A stretch of 64,000 nt of DNA from positions 12,772,001 to 12,836,000 of the forward strand of contig OX327686.1 of the NCBI GenBank assembly GCA_946807835.1, written 5' to 3'. The position numbers and the translations under genes are program-made. Source of the DNA: Ailanthus altissimus. Its lineage: Eukaryota; Streptophyta; Magnoliopsida; Sapindales; Simaroubaceae. The notes under the pieces were generated by a model. The model searched no databases and was not told the origin of the DNA. It saw nothing but the letters and a program-made list of their open reading frames with translations. Positions 37,927 through 50,229 of the stretch are shown piece by piece (the stretch's first letter is position 1; every line of letters begins with the position of its first letter).

Positions 37927-38748
37927 GGGATAAAAACAATTTTATTTTAATATTTTAAGTTAATTAATAACTTTATCTCTATTAAATATAAAATATTTAA
38001 TTTTGCCTTAATTCGTTAATTTTTATCGCTAATTTTGATGGTGGAAAGGTAAAAATATAATCTAGTTATATAAATAAATTACTCATTGAACATGTGAAAC
38101 AATCTTACCCATTCATTGTCTTTTGAATACGTGACACACTCTCATCTATTAAGTTAATTTAATATAATTTTAAAAATAAACTTTAATAATATAACACGTG
38201 TTAAAATATGATTAATACTTTTAAACATGTGTCATTATATAATTGATTTATTTTTTAATAATAATCTGTATATAAATTAAAAAATTAAAAATAAAAACTG
38301 ACACTGTCGTCGAAAATGGCAGGCGGCAGCGACCGTTTTTCGGCGACACGCTGATAACAAAAATTTATCAAATTTACATTATTAGACTTCAAAAAATGGT
38401 CAAAATGGTGAAAAGTGGCGGTGGCCAGCATTATAGGCGTGTCACCGAAAAACGGTCGCCGACTGCCGTTTTCGACGACAGTATCAGTTTTTATTTTTAA
38501 TTTTTTAATTTACTTTATTAATAATATAATCAATTATATGACAATACATGTCATTTATAACAAATCATACAATAACACGTGTTCATTTATATATATGAAG
38601 TAAAATAGTAAAAATATATTAAATGTAAATTTTTCATTCAAATTGACGGCAAAAATTAATGAATTAGAGCAAAATTAAATATTTTATATTTAATGGTGAA
38701 AAAGTTGTTAATTAACCTAAAATCTTAAGGTAAAATTATATTTATTCC
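37927..38748. mobile_element. Mutator-type foldback element, copy 1
   Basis: 822 bp with inverted arms of roughly 400 bp. The left arm (AATATTTAATTTTGCC..., GGTGGAAAGGTAAAAATATA) is mirrored on the right. It is flanked by a perfect 9-bp duplication TATATTAAA (37,918-37,926 and 38,749-38,757), the Mutator hallmark. The centre is GC-rich (38,305-38,485) with arms CGACCGTTTTTCGGCGACAC and their complement. No transposase, so non-autonomous. Confidence 0.85.
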
Positions 38749-39199
38749 TATATTAAATTGCCTAAATATATGCCACGACTTAATACAAAATATTAAGGCC
38801 ACCAATTTATTAACATAATTTTTTAGTATTCAATTAATATGGCTTTTGCATGGGCTAAATTGAACATATTAGATTATAAGAGAAAATGTAAATAACCCAG
38901 AAATATGGTCATATTCTGAGTTACCCAAAAGTTATGGACAAAATTTTGATTGAAAGTGCAGAATTATTTAAAAAAAAGTTGGTAACTTTATATCTTAGTT
39001 AATGTGTTTTGCTATAAGAAACCAGAAGTCTTAGTTAATTTCGATTTCAATAATCAGTAGCAATCTCTGACTAGAAATCAGAAAAGTTGGATGAGGAAGA
39101 AATAGAATTGGGCAATCTTCAAAATATTGGAAACCAGTTTTTCATCATAAATTTTTTTGAAAGGGAAAAAATTGTATGCAACACAGTATTTATTTTTTG

Positions 39200-39625
39200 C
39201 TTTTCTATGAATATATATAATTTTAAATTTAAATTATAATAATTATAAATTCAATTAGAATTTGAATTACAATTGAAGATGTATACTGTAATAATTAGAA
39301 TTGAAATTTCAATTGAAAATATAATAATTATAAATGTAATTAGAATTGTAATTGTAATTGTAATTGTAATTGTATATGTAATTGAAATTGGAATTAAATC
39401 ATAATTGTAATTAAAAATGTAATAATTAGAATTGAAATATGAAATAAAAATATAATAATTATAAATTCAATTAGAATCGGAATTGTACATGGATTTGGAA
39501 TTGGAATTAAAATCATAGTTATAGTTGAAAATGTAATAATTAGAATTAAAATTTGAAATAAAAATTTAATAATTAGAAATTCAATCGAAATTGAAATTAA
39601 AATTGTAATTGTATATAACAAAATT
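39200..39625. repeat. AT-rich minisatellite of AATTGNAATTG-like units
   Basis: Degenerate tandem units such as TAATAATTAGAATTGAAATTTG and AATTGTAATTGTAATTG fill the stretch. The minus-strand frame rich in Ile and Leu (39,394-39,621) comes from this repeat and is not a gene. Confidence 0.75.
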
Positions 39626-40930
39626 ACCTATTATTACTTTCACATAATTATTTATTTTAATTAATCTAATTAACTCAATAAAGCAAATCCATATAATTTT
39701 ACTATGAATATGAGGTAATAAATCATAATAATTTTTATTGTGAGTTTAATCATTTATTATTTTGATCTTTTATCGTGTCGTGTACATTAGATATAGATAA
39801 TTTATTTTGAGTAGCAACATTATTAATTACTAATACTATTATAATTTTATCAAAATCATCAACAGAAGTTTATCAATATATAATTAATTATTATAATATT
39901 TTTAATTCACTTGAATATTAAAATTTAATTTAATCGCAATTCTAATTCACTTCATAAATTGTTCAATCAATTCAAATATTCAATTATAATTAAAATAAAT
40001 TTAATTAAAATAAACTCAAAACACAAAAAATAAATAAATAAATATATCAATCTCAATTAAAACCTACATCATATAAATAAAAAACTCAATTAAAATTCAA
40101 TTTTAAAATGGAAATATATAAAAAAAAATAACAATTAAAAAAGTCCACAAAACATTTCAACCCAATTTTCAAACTTACATAAAGAGAGAGACCCAAAACT
40201 AGCCAAAAAAATTTGTCCCGATTCAAGATTCTGACCTGATCCAAATTAGAGTTGGTTCAAGATAGGACCCTTAATTGGAAAAAATATTTGTGTCCCAATT
40301 AAAATCTAAGTTTGATCAGGTTAACCTAAACTTGATCTGAACCTGAGTCCGCCCAGGCCTATAATCCATGAGCACAAAATACCCTAATTACTAAACATAT
40401 AGCAGGATATTTTTGTAAAATTCGCAACGTCGTCATCTTTAATTAACATCATCACCTCCACTAAGTTTTCTCTTCCTCTCTCTCTTAGTTTGTAAAGAAA
40501 AAAGGGAAAAGAAAAAATTAGTATAATCTCGAGAGTTTTGTCACACATAAGCATGCGTTGGCAAGGCACTAACAACGATCTTCACTGGTGACATAATGGA
40601 AGTATTTAGAATATGACATAATATTATAATTCCACGAATTTACCAAGCTACAATACTTGCCCCTCTTATTTTTTGCCTTCACACTTAATCTCTTGTAGTG
40701 GTGTGTGACAGTTAAAAAGTGGACCCATTCACCATATTTAGTAACATCAACATCTATTTTCCTACAGTAGTTTTGCTATTTGCTTATTCATGTTTTATTT
40801 TAATAAATGTGTTTCAAAATTTGTTAGTTATTTTAATTTAGTGTTTATTTTAAATCTCCTTTTTTTATGTTATGCTATTTACATTTAGATTTGAAGTTGG
40901 TGTTTTACTAGTTTTAGTCATTCTTAAAAT
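39626..40930. other. AT-rich intergenic DNA
   Basis: No coding or repeat structure that I can support. A 63-codon minus frame (40,384-40,575) has no recognisable motif. Confidence 0.3.
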
Positions 40931-43317
40931 TGTTAGTTTTCTTTTAGAATACGTATCTGTGAGTGATTTTAAACCTAGGGTGCATGCATGTGAGTTTGTG
41001 TTTATCATTCAAAAATAACATATGTATCACATACATACATGCGTAGCGGATGAGTGGAATATAAATTACTTAATGATAAACAAAAATGAACTTTTACATG
41101 TTATCTCATAAATGTAAAATATATCGAGATTGAAAAATAGTACCTTGTTAGCCTTTGGCCTTTGATCGAATCGGAGTACTCGCCTTGAAACAACCTGTTC
41201 ACAAATCTAATTTCTCAACATGATAGGTTTAGGGAAGCTAGAATAGCAGCTTTTTTAGCAAATGATTCAACTTTTAAATCCTTATTTCTACCTTGTAGTA
41301 TGAGTGACCAAAATGAAAAAGAAAAATGAAGAGAATGTGTATTTACTCTCAACACTTAGAGAGAATTTTCTTAGCACTTAGCATTTCAATTTTTTTCTAC
41401 AATTCTCATTAATGCCTTGGCCAATTTTTACTTTACAATATTGAGCAACATATTGCTTTTTTATTTGTTTATTATTTTTTTTTTCATTTTTTTCTTCACA
41501 AAATGGCATCCATTATAATGGTCAATGTTTACCATTAGTAATTTATTTATCATTTTTCTTCCATTATCTCACTAATGACATCCATTATAATGTTCAATAT
41601 TTGCTATTAGTAATTTGTTTATCATTATTTACAATAAATAAAACGAAAACAAATAAAATAAAAAATGACTTGAATGAACTTAGCCAAAATCTTGACCAAA
41701 TGAAAAACTCTTTTTCATTTGCAAGGGACATTTAAGACCTACCATTTACAAGTTCTACCCATTTACTTTTATTATAACATTTAATTAATAGTAAATAAAT
41801 GATTTAATCTTATTAAATCATAGTAGAAATATATACCAATTTAAATAAAAAATGAATTGTTTGACTTCAATTAAATAATAATATCATATATTATTATTAT
41901 TATTATTTTATTCAATAAACATTTTAATGAATAAAATAATATTATTATTTGTCCAACAAATAAGAGTATTTTGATAATTTCTAAGTTAAACAATAATGAG
42001 TCCATAATATACCATTGGTCAACGACTAATTATTAACTAATTGATATACTTAACTCTTAAGTCTTGACACGTGTACGACCAGAGGGAGATCGATGTAAAT
42101 TTTTGATTTACTGAAATTTTCTGGATCGAACTATTCAATCCAGTATGCTGCCTCAGTGTACAACGAGTACACTTCATATTGTGGGACTTACTAGGTCTAC
42201 TTCCGACTTGTCAAACAGAACTATTCTGCAAGTTTGAGATCGATGCCCTACGCATATGTCACAGATATTACAAATCAGTGTAGTAGACCATACAAGTTAA
42301 GGTCATAGCGTATATATATATAATCCTTCTACCAATTATATCCTTGAAGAGTAGGGATATAGATCATTACCGTCAAATTCCTATGTGCTCATCCGTAAAC
42401 TTATCTTCAGACACGTATCTTAATAAATAATATATGCAAATACTTTTATAATATTGTTTAACCCTGTAGGAAGCTCTTTTTCTGGGTTTATTGCTTATGA
42501 TCATAAAACTTTCTAAGATACAATTTCTGAGCTTCCAGATATATAACTCATCCATGTGAGCTAACAGATTCCATATTTGTATACATCGGACTTCATAAGC
42601 ATCAGACCATACCTAACGACACCCAACGGTCACACCATGAAAAGTTTGTGACATGCGTGGAACCAAAGTATGATGGATCACTTACAAGTCCACTATGGTA
42701 CTCAGGTCAAAGAACCACGTTTACTACTCAACTCGAGAGGACCTTCTATTGACGGCTTCATGGGATGTCTATTGAGCTCCTCGTTGAGTCTGTTCAGTGT
42801 TCAGTCCTTACTGAACACCTGTATGCTATACGAACTTTCAGTAAGCCCATGGTCAACTAAGAACAACCATTTAGACCATCTAGGTATAGTATACATTAGT
42901 TTATGTAAAATGATTCCACCGTCAAACCTGCATCGGTGAATTAAGACTAGGAACATATAATTTGATATTAAACTTGCATAATAACATTTCTTAGCACTTA
43001 TTGCAACTATGTTATTACTAATGTATTTTCAAGTTTTTGTATCGTAACAAACAAGATTCTAACTCTTAGACTTCACTGATTAATATAGCATGCTAACCCT
43101 TTAGCATTTATAGTTTTTAGTGATGTTAACTCTTAGCATTGATTTAAACTTCTTTAAACCAAATCTAAACCTTTTCAAATCATATAATGTCATCGTCACA
43201 AGCATTGAATCATTTAATAATAGTAATTAACGATTTAACAAATAATGAACTGGGTAAATATTATAAAATAAAATATTTATACAATAATGAAATAGTACGT
43301 GAGTACAAATTCCAACA
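40931..43317 (-). repeat. solo Copia LTR, minus orientation
   Basis: Runs from TGTTAG (40,931) to CCAACA (43,317) on the plus strand. It shares blocks with the LTRs at 12,880-13,884, 20,596-22,986 and 17,116-19,135 (for example GGTCAAAGAACCACG, AACATTGTTTAACCCT-like text and AAATCATATAATGTC). No primer site or coding region adjoins it. The flanks AAAAT and GTATC do not match, so no target duplication can be shown. Confidence 0.75.
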
Positions 43318-43839
43318 GTATCTGCCCTATGGTAAAGTATAATAAATTCATCTAGAGTTTACATTATTGTGATAGTCAATTATTACTATCGTACTTCTTA
43401 CAATTTATCTTGAGTAATCTTGACCGAAAAAGCCTACTATTAGAAGTATGTGTATGTATATATATATATGTATAGTGTTATTTGTGTGAATTTTTGTGTA
43501 CGAAAATTTGTATTATGCATCAGTAATATTAAATTAGTAGATTCAATTATGATAAAAATAAGTAATTATAGTTGAAAATACATAAATTTTTATATTAATT
43601 TATCCTATTACTATTAATAAAAAAAAAATTTATAAAAAAAAACCAGAATTGCCTCTATTAAGTTAAGACGGCGTCGTGATAATGGTGTTAGGTGCAGTTA
43701 CTAGTTCACTTAACGTGTTATCTTGCAGGTTAGCAATACGATCCAAGTTGGATCTAACATACATGTGCCCTAATGTTTCTTTCGAAAAAAAAACAAAAAA
43801 CAAAAAAGGCTAAGCAGCAACTGAATGTTCTTTTACACT

Positions 43840-43940
43840 AGTTGCATTGCTCTAGTGGTAATGACCGTGCACCCCCTGACCTAAGGTTGGGGGTTCAAGT
43901 TTTGAGAGGCTTGGAAGTTTCAATTTTTTTTTTCATTTAT
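43840..43940 (+). repeat. SINE-like unit with tRNA-type promoter boxes
   Basis: A box A-like GCTCTAGTGGTAATGA (43,849-43,864) and a box B-like GGGTTCAAGTT (43,891-43,901) lie about 40 bp apart, followed by a T run at 43,924-43,933. The layout is that of a plant tRNA-derived SINE. It cannot fold as a full tRNA. Confidence 0.55.
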
Positions 43941-43986
43941 TGGAGGTAATTGTAATTTGATAGTTATATTTTGATATTTGATAATT

Positions 43987-44996
43987 GGGATAAGTATAAT
44001 TTTACCCTCATATTTTTGGCTAATTAATAATTTTGTCCCGATTAGATCTAAAATACCCAATTTTGCCCTAATTCGTTAATTTTTGCCGTTAATTTTAATG
44101 GTGGAATGGTAAAAATATAATCTAATCATACAAATAAATAACTCATTGAATATGTAGTAAAATCTTACCCATTCATTATTTTTTCGAACATGTGGCACAA
44201 TCTCATTCATTAATTTAATTTAATATAATTTTAAAAATAAACTTTAACAATATGACATATGTTAAAATGACTCATTGAACATGTGACAAAATCTTACCCA
44301 TTCATTATCTTTTCGAACATATGGCATAATCTCATCAATTAATTTAATTTAATATAATTTTAAAAATAAATTTTAACAATATTACACATGTCAAAATGTG
44401 ATTAGTACTTTTAGACACATGTCACCATGTAATTGATTTATTTTCTTATAATAATTTATAAATAAATTAAATTATACAAAAAAATTTAAAAATAAAAACT
44501 GGCACTGTCGTTGGAAAATGACGGTCGGCCGTCCGCCACTCTCCACAATTTTTGACTATTTTTTGGTCTTTTTTTTTATCAAAAATGATCCCACCACTGT
44601 GTAGATCAAGAAAAATGAAGTCTAATGATATAAATTTGATAAATTTTTATTATTGACGTGTTATCGAAAAAGGTGGCCGGCGGTTGACCGACCACCATTT
44701 TTCAGCTATAGTGTCAGTTTTATTTTTAATTTTTTAATTTATTTTATTAATAATATAACTAATTATACGATGACATGTATTATTTGTACAAATCATATAA
44801 TGACATGTGTCCATTTACATATATTTTATATATGTCTTATTATTGGGGTAAAATGGTAAAAGTATATTAAATGTAAATTTTTCATCCAAATTGACAGCAA
44901 AAATTAATGAATTAAGGTAAAATTAAATATTTTAAATCTAATCGGGATAAAGTTGTTAATTAACCCAAAACATGAAGATAAAATTGTACTTATCCC
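43987..44996. mobile_element. Mutator-type foldback element, copy 2
   Basis: 1,010 bp, starting GGGATAAGTATAATTTTACC and ending in the complementary ATTGTACTTATCCC, with long inverted arms matching those of 37,927-38,748. The 9-bp flanks TTGATAATT and TTAATAGTT differ at two bases, an aged target duplication. A stretch of about 130 bp in the left arm is duplicated in tandem (near 44,140-44,270 and 44,270-44,400). The GC-rich core differs in sequence from copy 1. Confidence 0.75.
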
Positions 44997-45059
44997 TTAA
45001 TAGTTACTTGTAATTTAACAATTGTAGTTTGATGTTTAACAATTCTTTTTAATAAGATA

Positions 45060-45690
45060 TTTAACAATTGTAAATTTGAAATATTTGTATGATAAAAAAA
45101 AGAAAAGGACATTTAAACCCCCATAATTTTGGGAAAAAAAATATGTAAACCTCTATAATTTTAAAAATCTCGTTTACACCTATGTTATGTGACATTAACT
45201 GTTAAAGTTAACGCCAAAAAAAGTAAAAATAAAAAATCACCCATTTTGACTTAAAGTCAATTAATGTCAATTAATGATCGATCAATACTAGTTAACAGGC
45301 AATCAATACTGGTTAAGAGTTAGTCAATGATCGGTCAACATTGTTAACTGATTTATCAACATTGGTTAATTGATTTATCAACACTGGTTAACTGTCGGTC
45401 AATGCTAGTCAATAAATAATTAACATTTGTCAACTATCGATCAACTCTGGTCTTGCTCAATAGTCATCGGTCAACAGTGGTCAATAACAGTCAACGATCG
45501 CAGTTAAAGGTGATTAATGTCGGTCAACACCGATAAATGTATCATTTCTTAAATAATTAATTAAGAATAATACCCATAATAAACTTTTAATTACATATAT
45601 AAATAAAATTTAAAGTATTTTAATTGAAAGTCAAATGTTTGAATATTATTTTGAGTATTTGAATTTTAATTTTTTTTATAAAGGAGGACA
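45060..45690. repeat. GTCAA-rich array in a probable MITE
   Basis: From 45,246 to 45,530 at least ten GTCAA cores recur, many as GGTCAAC or AGTCAAT and nearly all on one strand, separated by 9-60 bp. The upstream part (CATTTAAACCCCCATAATTTT) looks like the terminal region of a dispersed plant element. TTGAC/GTCAA is also the WRKY W-box core, but no gene is near. Confidence 0.6.
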
Positions 45691-45999
45691 TAATAATAAT
45701 TTCATCGATTAATTTTTTTTTGTATTAAAATTTATAATTTTAATAAAAATAAAAATATAAATAAAAATTTTAAAATTATAAATTTTATATGTCCATCTTT
45801 TCAAATTACCAGGCCTATGAATTTTTTTTATTATAAAAAAACTGAACGTTTCCACCAGCAACCGTATAATCGACACGTGGAAAAAACTGTTGTGGACGGA
45901 AAATCGGTGTGGGGATTCTTCTTCTTTCCCCTGTAATATAACTAAGCTGAATATGGTGCTAGCGCGTTCATTGGAAAAGTTGCGTACCCTAATCACATG

Positions 46000-46919
46000 A
46001 TTTTGCTGTTACTCCCCCGCAAAAGTTCGGGCCCAGTAACAGGATTAGTATCGAGAGGTGGAAATTATATCTTTTGAGATTAAAGATAAATTTGTGATTA
46101 AACCAATTTTGTGTATCATAAACGATATTACTTTATAAAGATTATCAAAATTAATTAATTAAAGATTTTAAACCTCTAGATCCCACTGTAGAATGTTTCG
46201 TTCTTTTTTTTTTCTGTTCAAGTTCATATTCAATTTCGGTACAACGTTGAAAACTGTTTATATTTTATTGATCTAAATAAAAGTAAAATTAAATAGTAAA
46301 TCCATGTGCCTATATAATAATAGATTACGAGTCATGGCGTAGTAACTAATCCTTTAAGAATAGCGTTGTTCACCTTGTGACAAACTAAAAACATATCTAC
46401 GTGACGTTGCCACACCGAGGAGATTTTTATTTAAAGAAAAGAAAAGTATCATCTTTAATCTTTTATTTTGATATTATGATGACTCGGATATTTAATTGTT
46501 TATTAAAAATGCATTATGAGAAGCGCGGAGAGAGTATCTAAAAAAAAAAAAAAGTGTGGTCGGTGGTGGGTGCACGGTGCACATGCATCGCCACACCAAG
46601 TAGAGCAACACGTGGCTTAAAATGACAGGACGAGGAGAGGGAGCGTTATTCTCGTGAGAAGGACGTGGTGGTCTCCCATGTGAAGGTGGAGCATCTTCGT
46701 CGGGTATCGGTATTTGATTGAAAAAAAAAAGACCAGTCAGATGATTAGTTCTTAAGATTTTAGTAAAAGAATAAACAGATTCATTATTTTTTAAAATTTT
46801 TTGGAAACCCTAATAGTTTTTGTCTATTTAAATTAAAAAATAAAAATATTATTATACCCTCATGTTGTGTTAAAATCATTTCTGTTTTAAATTGACAAAA
46901 AAATTAAGGGACATTAGAT
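46000..46919. other. intergenic DNA, no gene seen
   Basis: No supported coding frame. The composition is mixed, with a somewhat GC-richer stretch at 46,555-46,710 (ACGTGGC, GGACGTGG) that has no obvious function. Confidence 0.3.
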
Positions 46920-47455
46920 GCACCCCTTAATAGCATACCACCACTCCCTTTAGGCTCGCTGTTGTCCCTGAAGTGTATCCTAAAACAATGCTTTGCGGCT
47001 CCCGAGCAAACTTAGGGTTACCGATTTCCAAAAAACTTCTCATACTGGATGGGCAAGGCATTGAAACTTGTGAGGAGTTTGCTTTGCCACTCATCTCGTG
47101 GCGGCTCCAAGCAAACTCAGGGTCACTAGCTTCCAGAAACTTCTTATACTCGATGGCTTCTTTTCCCAAACCATATTCCATTGCTTCAATGTTTCATCTC
47201 TAATAATAATCAAAAGGGGAGGCTTGAATATCCTTTTGGTGTTCTTCTCCTCCATGATTCTCAAAGTTTCTTCTGCCACAGTAAAAAAAAAAACTCTTGG
47301 TCCACATTAACAACAGAAGATAAAGCATGACCCAAAATAAAGGAAACAACAGTTGAATTTAAACGAATGTTAACGCAATTCAACACAGCTCCGGTCATTG
47401 GAATTTTTAACTGAGCTTCGTACATGGCCAACACGTTTGGTGCAATCACTTATAC
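46920..47455 (-). pseudogene. AAE1-like acyl-activating enzyme (AMP-binding) fragment
   Basis: The intact relatives are plant acyl-CoA synthetase-like enzymes that adenylate a carboxylic acid and link it to CoA. From 47,455 downwards the minus strand reads VIAPNVLAMYEAQ, GAVLNCVNIRLN, FILGHALSSVVNVDQEFF. After a frameshift in a T run it gives AEETLRIM, FKPPLLIIIRDE; after another shift it gives GLGKEAIEYKKFLEASDPEF; and finally QSIVLGYTSGTTASLKGVVV. The last is the AMP-binding P-loop (YTSGTTASPKGVV in the family, with Pro changed to Leu). The IEYKKFLE...PEFA segment is present twice, because about 65 bp is duplicated with an offset of 106 bp (46,995 and 47,101). The rest of the enzyme is missing on both sides. 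It is a dead fragment. Confidence 0.9.
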
Positions 47456-47459
47456 CAAT

Positions 47460-48289
47460 GGTATTTGAAATCTTAACACCTAATTTTTTTAAATTTTGAT
47501 AAAAAAAAAAAAATTAAATTTTATTATTTTATTATTAAAATAGATAAAAATTATTACTTAACAATGATATCTTGATGACATTTTTAAAAATAATAGATTC
47601 TATCGTCCTTTTCCTAAAATCTCTAAGATTAAGTTGTTATTTTTCCTATTTTATTTATAGTTTATTCCTATGACCGACTTTTCTTATGCAAACAAACTAA
47701 TTGATGAGATGAGACGAGAGTTGAGAAGAGAAATAGAGGATAAAGTCACGGCACGGGATGGGTGAGTACCGACTACCGAAAGTGATTGGCTTTTCTCTTT
47801 GTGTATGATAATTGGATTACTACTATTAGTAATCCAATTACCCACCGTGTGAAGTTCGTGTCCGCTTTTTCCAATTTCTCCATTACGAAACACCCTTCTT
47901 GTTTGTTGAAATTACCATACCAACCTTCATTGATTTCGTCTATATTAATTTAATGCTATTGCAGAATATACTATGTTTATGTTTATGATACCTCAACTTA
48001 CAATACTTGAAAAAAAAAGGAACCCAACTTCTAAGATAATCACCTATGCTTATGATAGTAATTCAATGATAGAAGTTTGTCCAGCAGATTTCTTTTCTTT
48101 TTTTTGGTATTGAAATGGAAGTCCAAAATTTAAATAAAAATATGAGAATTAAATCATTTTTTTCCTAAAAAAACTAAATTCCTTCAACCATATTAATATA
48201 TATATATATAATTATACTTTTATAATATGACCAAAGGATAAATTTGTACTTAGTTATTATATTTTTGAAAATATTCAAAAATACACTCT
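47460..48289. other. intergenic DNA with one perfect hairpin
   Basis: No gene. At 47,809-47,840 a perfect 14-bp stem TAATTGGATTACTA closes a CTAT loop. Confidence 0.4.
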
Positions 48290-49080
48290 ATTAATTAAGT
48301 GAAAGCACACAAATAAGTAAAATCACCCGAGTAATATATGCAGAATAAGTAATTAAAAAATAAAAAGAGAATGGGTTGAAGAAGAACACACAAAGAATTA
48401 CGTGGTTTGGTAACTTGCCTACGTCCACGGCGGATCAAGATCACATTCTTTCTTATTATGAATCACAAGCCACTCACAAAGTATGCCTTTTATAAGAAGA
48501 TCACAAAGAAAATTCTCTCTTACACTCTAGGGATTTTCTTTCACAAAAAACCACAAAGATTGTTGATGATCACTAAGATTTCTCAACCTATCACAAAGTT
48601 ATTGATGATCACAAAGATCTCTCACTTGACCACTAAGATCTCTTACTTAATCACAAATATGTGTTTACAAGCCAATTGATAGCTTTTATATAGGTTTTGG
48701 GACGACCTAAGTTTACCCTATATGTGTGGAAGTCGTATTAGGGAGTTTTGAAATAAGTGGGAGACAAAATAAGGAAGTTTTCTTATTTCGGAATATTGTT
48801 CCCGTCTCCAGCGCCGCGGCGCTGGCTCGCCTATCTGAGCGCTGCGGCGCTCATCGCTTGGCGCCGCGGCGCTTAGTTGCTGGATTGAGCGTTGCGATGC
48901 CTACGCCTGGTCGCTGCGACGCTGGCGCCTGGTGCACCCTTCTTCATTTTCAGCCTCTTTTTACGTTCGTCTTCAATTCGTGCGCACCCTACGCATTTAG
49001 CTTACTCTCTAAATCATATCCCGATAATTTTCAATTAATATTCTCACAATTATTATCGTACCATTAATTTTTTTTTTGTT
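48290..49080 (-). repeat. Copia LTR remnant with GC-rich module
   Basis: Minus-oriented. It carries the block CCGTGGACGTAGGCAAGTTA (complement of 48,418-48,437) common in plant Copia LTRs, a TATA box CTATATAAAAG (48,683-48,693), and a GC-rich module at 48,808-48,925. It shares this layout with 59,629-60,277. The 113-residue frame over 48,726-49,067 is a by-product of the GC-rich stretch. The ends are approximate. Confidence 0.6.
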
Positions 49081-49708
49081 ACATTTAAATAAAATTCATA
49101 CAATATAAACACGTGGCATAATTTGACTGCTTAAAAGTTAGTCAATGTATTATGATCACTCAAGGGTTAGTCAATGCGGTCATAAATCATTTTACGCCAA
49201 TAAATAATTAATCAACTCGAATTAATAATTAGTTAACTCTAATCAAAGTTAGATAATGGTCAATTAGAATCATGTAATTTTTTTTTGAATGAGTAAAATA
49301 TTATATTATCTATACAAATAGAAAATTTTGACGGAAGTGGTATTTTTGGACATTTTTAAAAAACAGCATAACTAACTTGTCTTTTTACATATGAAAATGT
49401 AATTGTCCTTTTTTTTTAAAAAAAAAAAGAGAGAAAGAACTACTAAATTTTCACATGAAAAGAATTGGTTCTATTTATTTTTATATATTTATTTTGTATA
49501 AAGGGTGGGGCGACTCAAACTTGAAAATTCTAGAGGAATAAATTCACAACAAATTTTTTACCACGAACTATTAACACAAGTGGACCCAATTATTTAGGTA
49601 GTGCCATCATAGGTTTAACGAAGGGTTTTCATTATTTGTGGTCAAGATTAATGCATAAAACAAATTATCAATATAATTCAAACTAGTCTTTCTTATAGGT
49701 CTTGACTA

Positions 49709-50222
49709 GTTTACAATATTTCGGAATTAAAAGGAAAAGATAAATATAAAAAATTGGAAAAATAAATATAATCAGAAAATAACTAAAAATATATGAAAAT
49801 GATAATTGCAAATATCCAAAAAGGATAATTACAAAATTTAAACAAATAATTAATTAAATTAATTTAAACTAAATAATTAAACAAAATTGTTATTTCCGTT
49901 GTAATAACAACTCTAGTTACCTGTCTACATTTATGTATAAAAAATTGTTAGATGCCGAATAACATTTTTCAAGTTTACAATATTATAGAATTAAAAGGAA
50001 AAGATAAATATAAAAGATTGAGAAATCAAATATAATCAGGAAACTAACTAAAAATATATGAAAAAGATAATTAAAACATCCAAAAAGGATAATTACTAAA
50101 TTAATTTAAACTAAATAATTAAACAAAATTATGATTTTCATTATCATAGTAAATCTAATTACTCGTCTACATTTCTGTATAAGAAATTGTTAGATGTTGA
50201 TAATTGTTTTTTCAAGTTTTTT
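49709..50222. repeat. 264-bp tandem duplication
   Basis: Two adjacent copies, offset 264 bp, both start GTTTACAATATT and share GGAATTAAAAGGAAAAGATAAAT-type text and CGTCTACATTT-like text near their ends. The second copy lacks about 20 bp in its middle. Confidence 0.85.
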
Positions 50223-50229
50223 TTTTAAA

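Noticed and set aside
39394..39621. Ile-rich minus-strand frame
   Set aside because: Direct translation of an AT-rich minisatellite.
43840..43940. tRNA gene candidate
   Set aside because: Box A and box B are present but no acceptor or anticodon stems pair, and a T run follows. It fits a SINE better.
48726..49067. 113-residue plus-strand frame
   Set aside because: Low-complexity Ala/Arg-rich translation of the GC motif cluster in an LTR. The LTR promoter points the other way.
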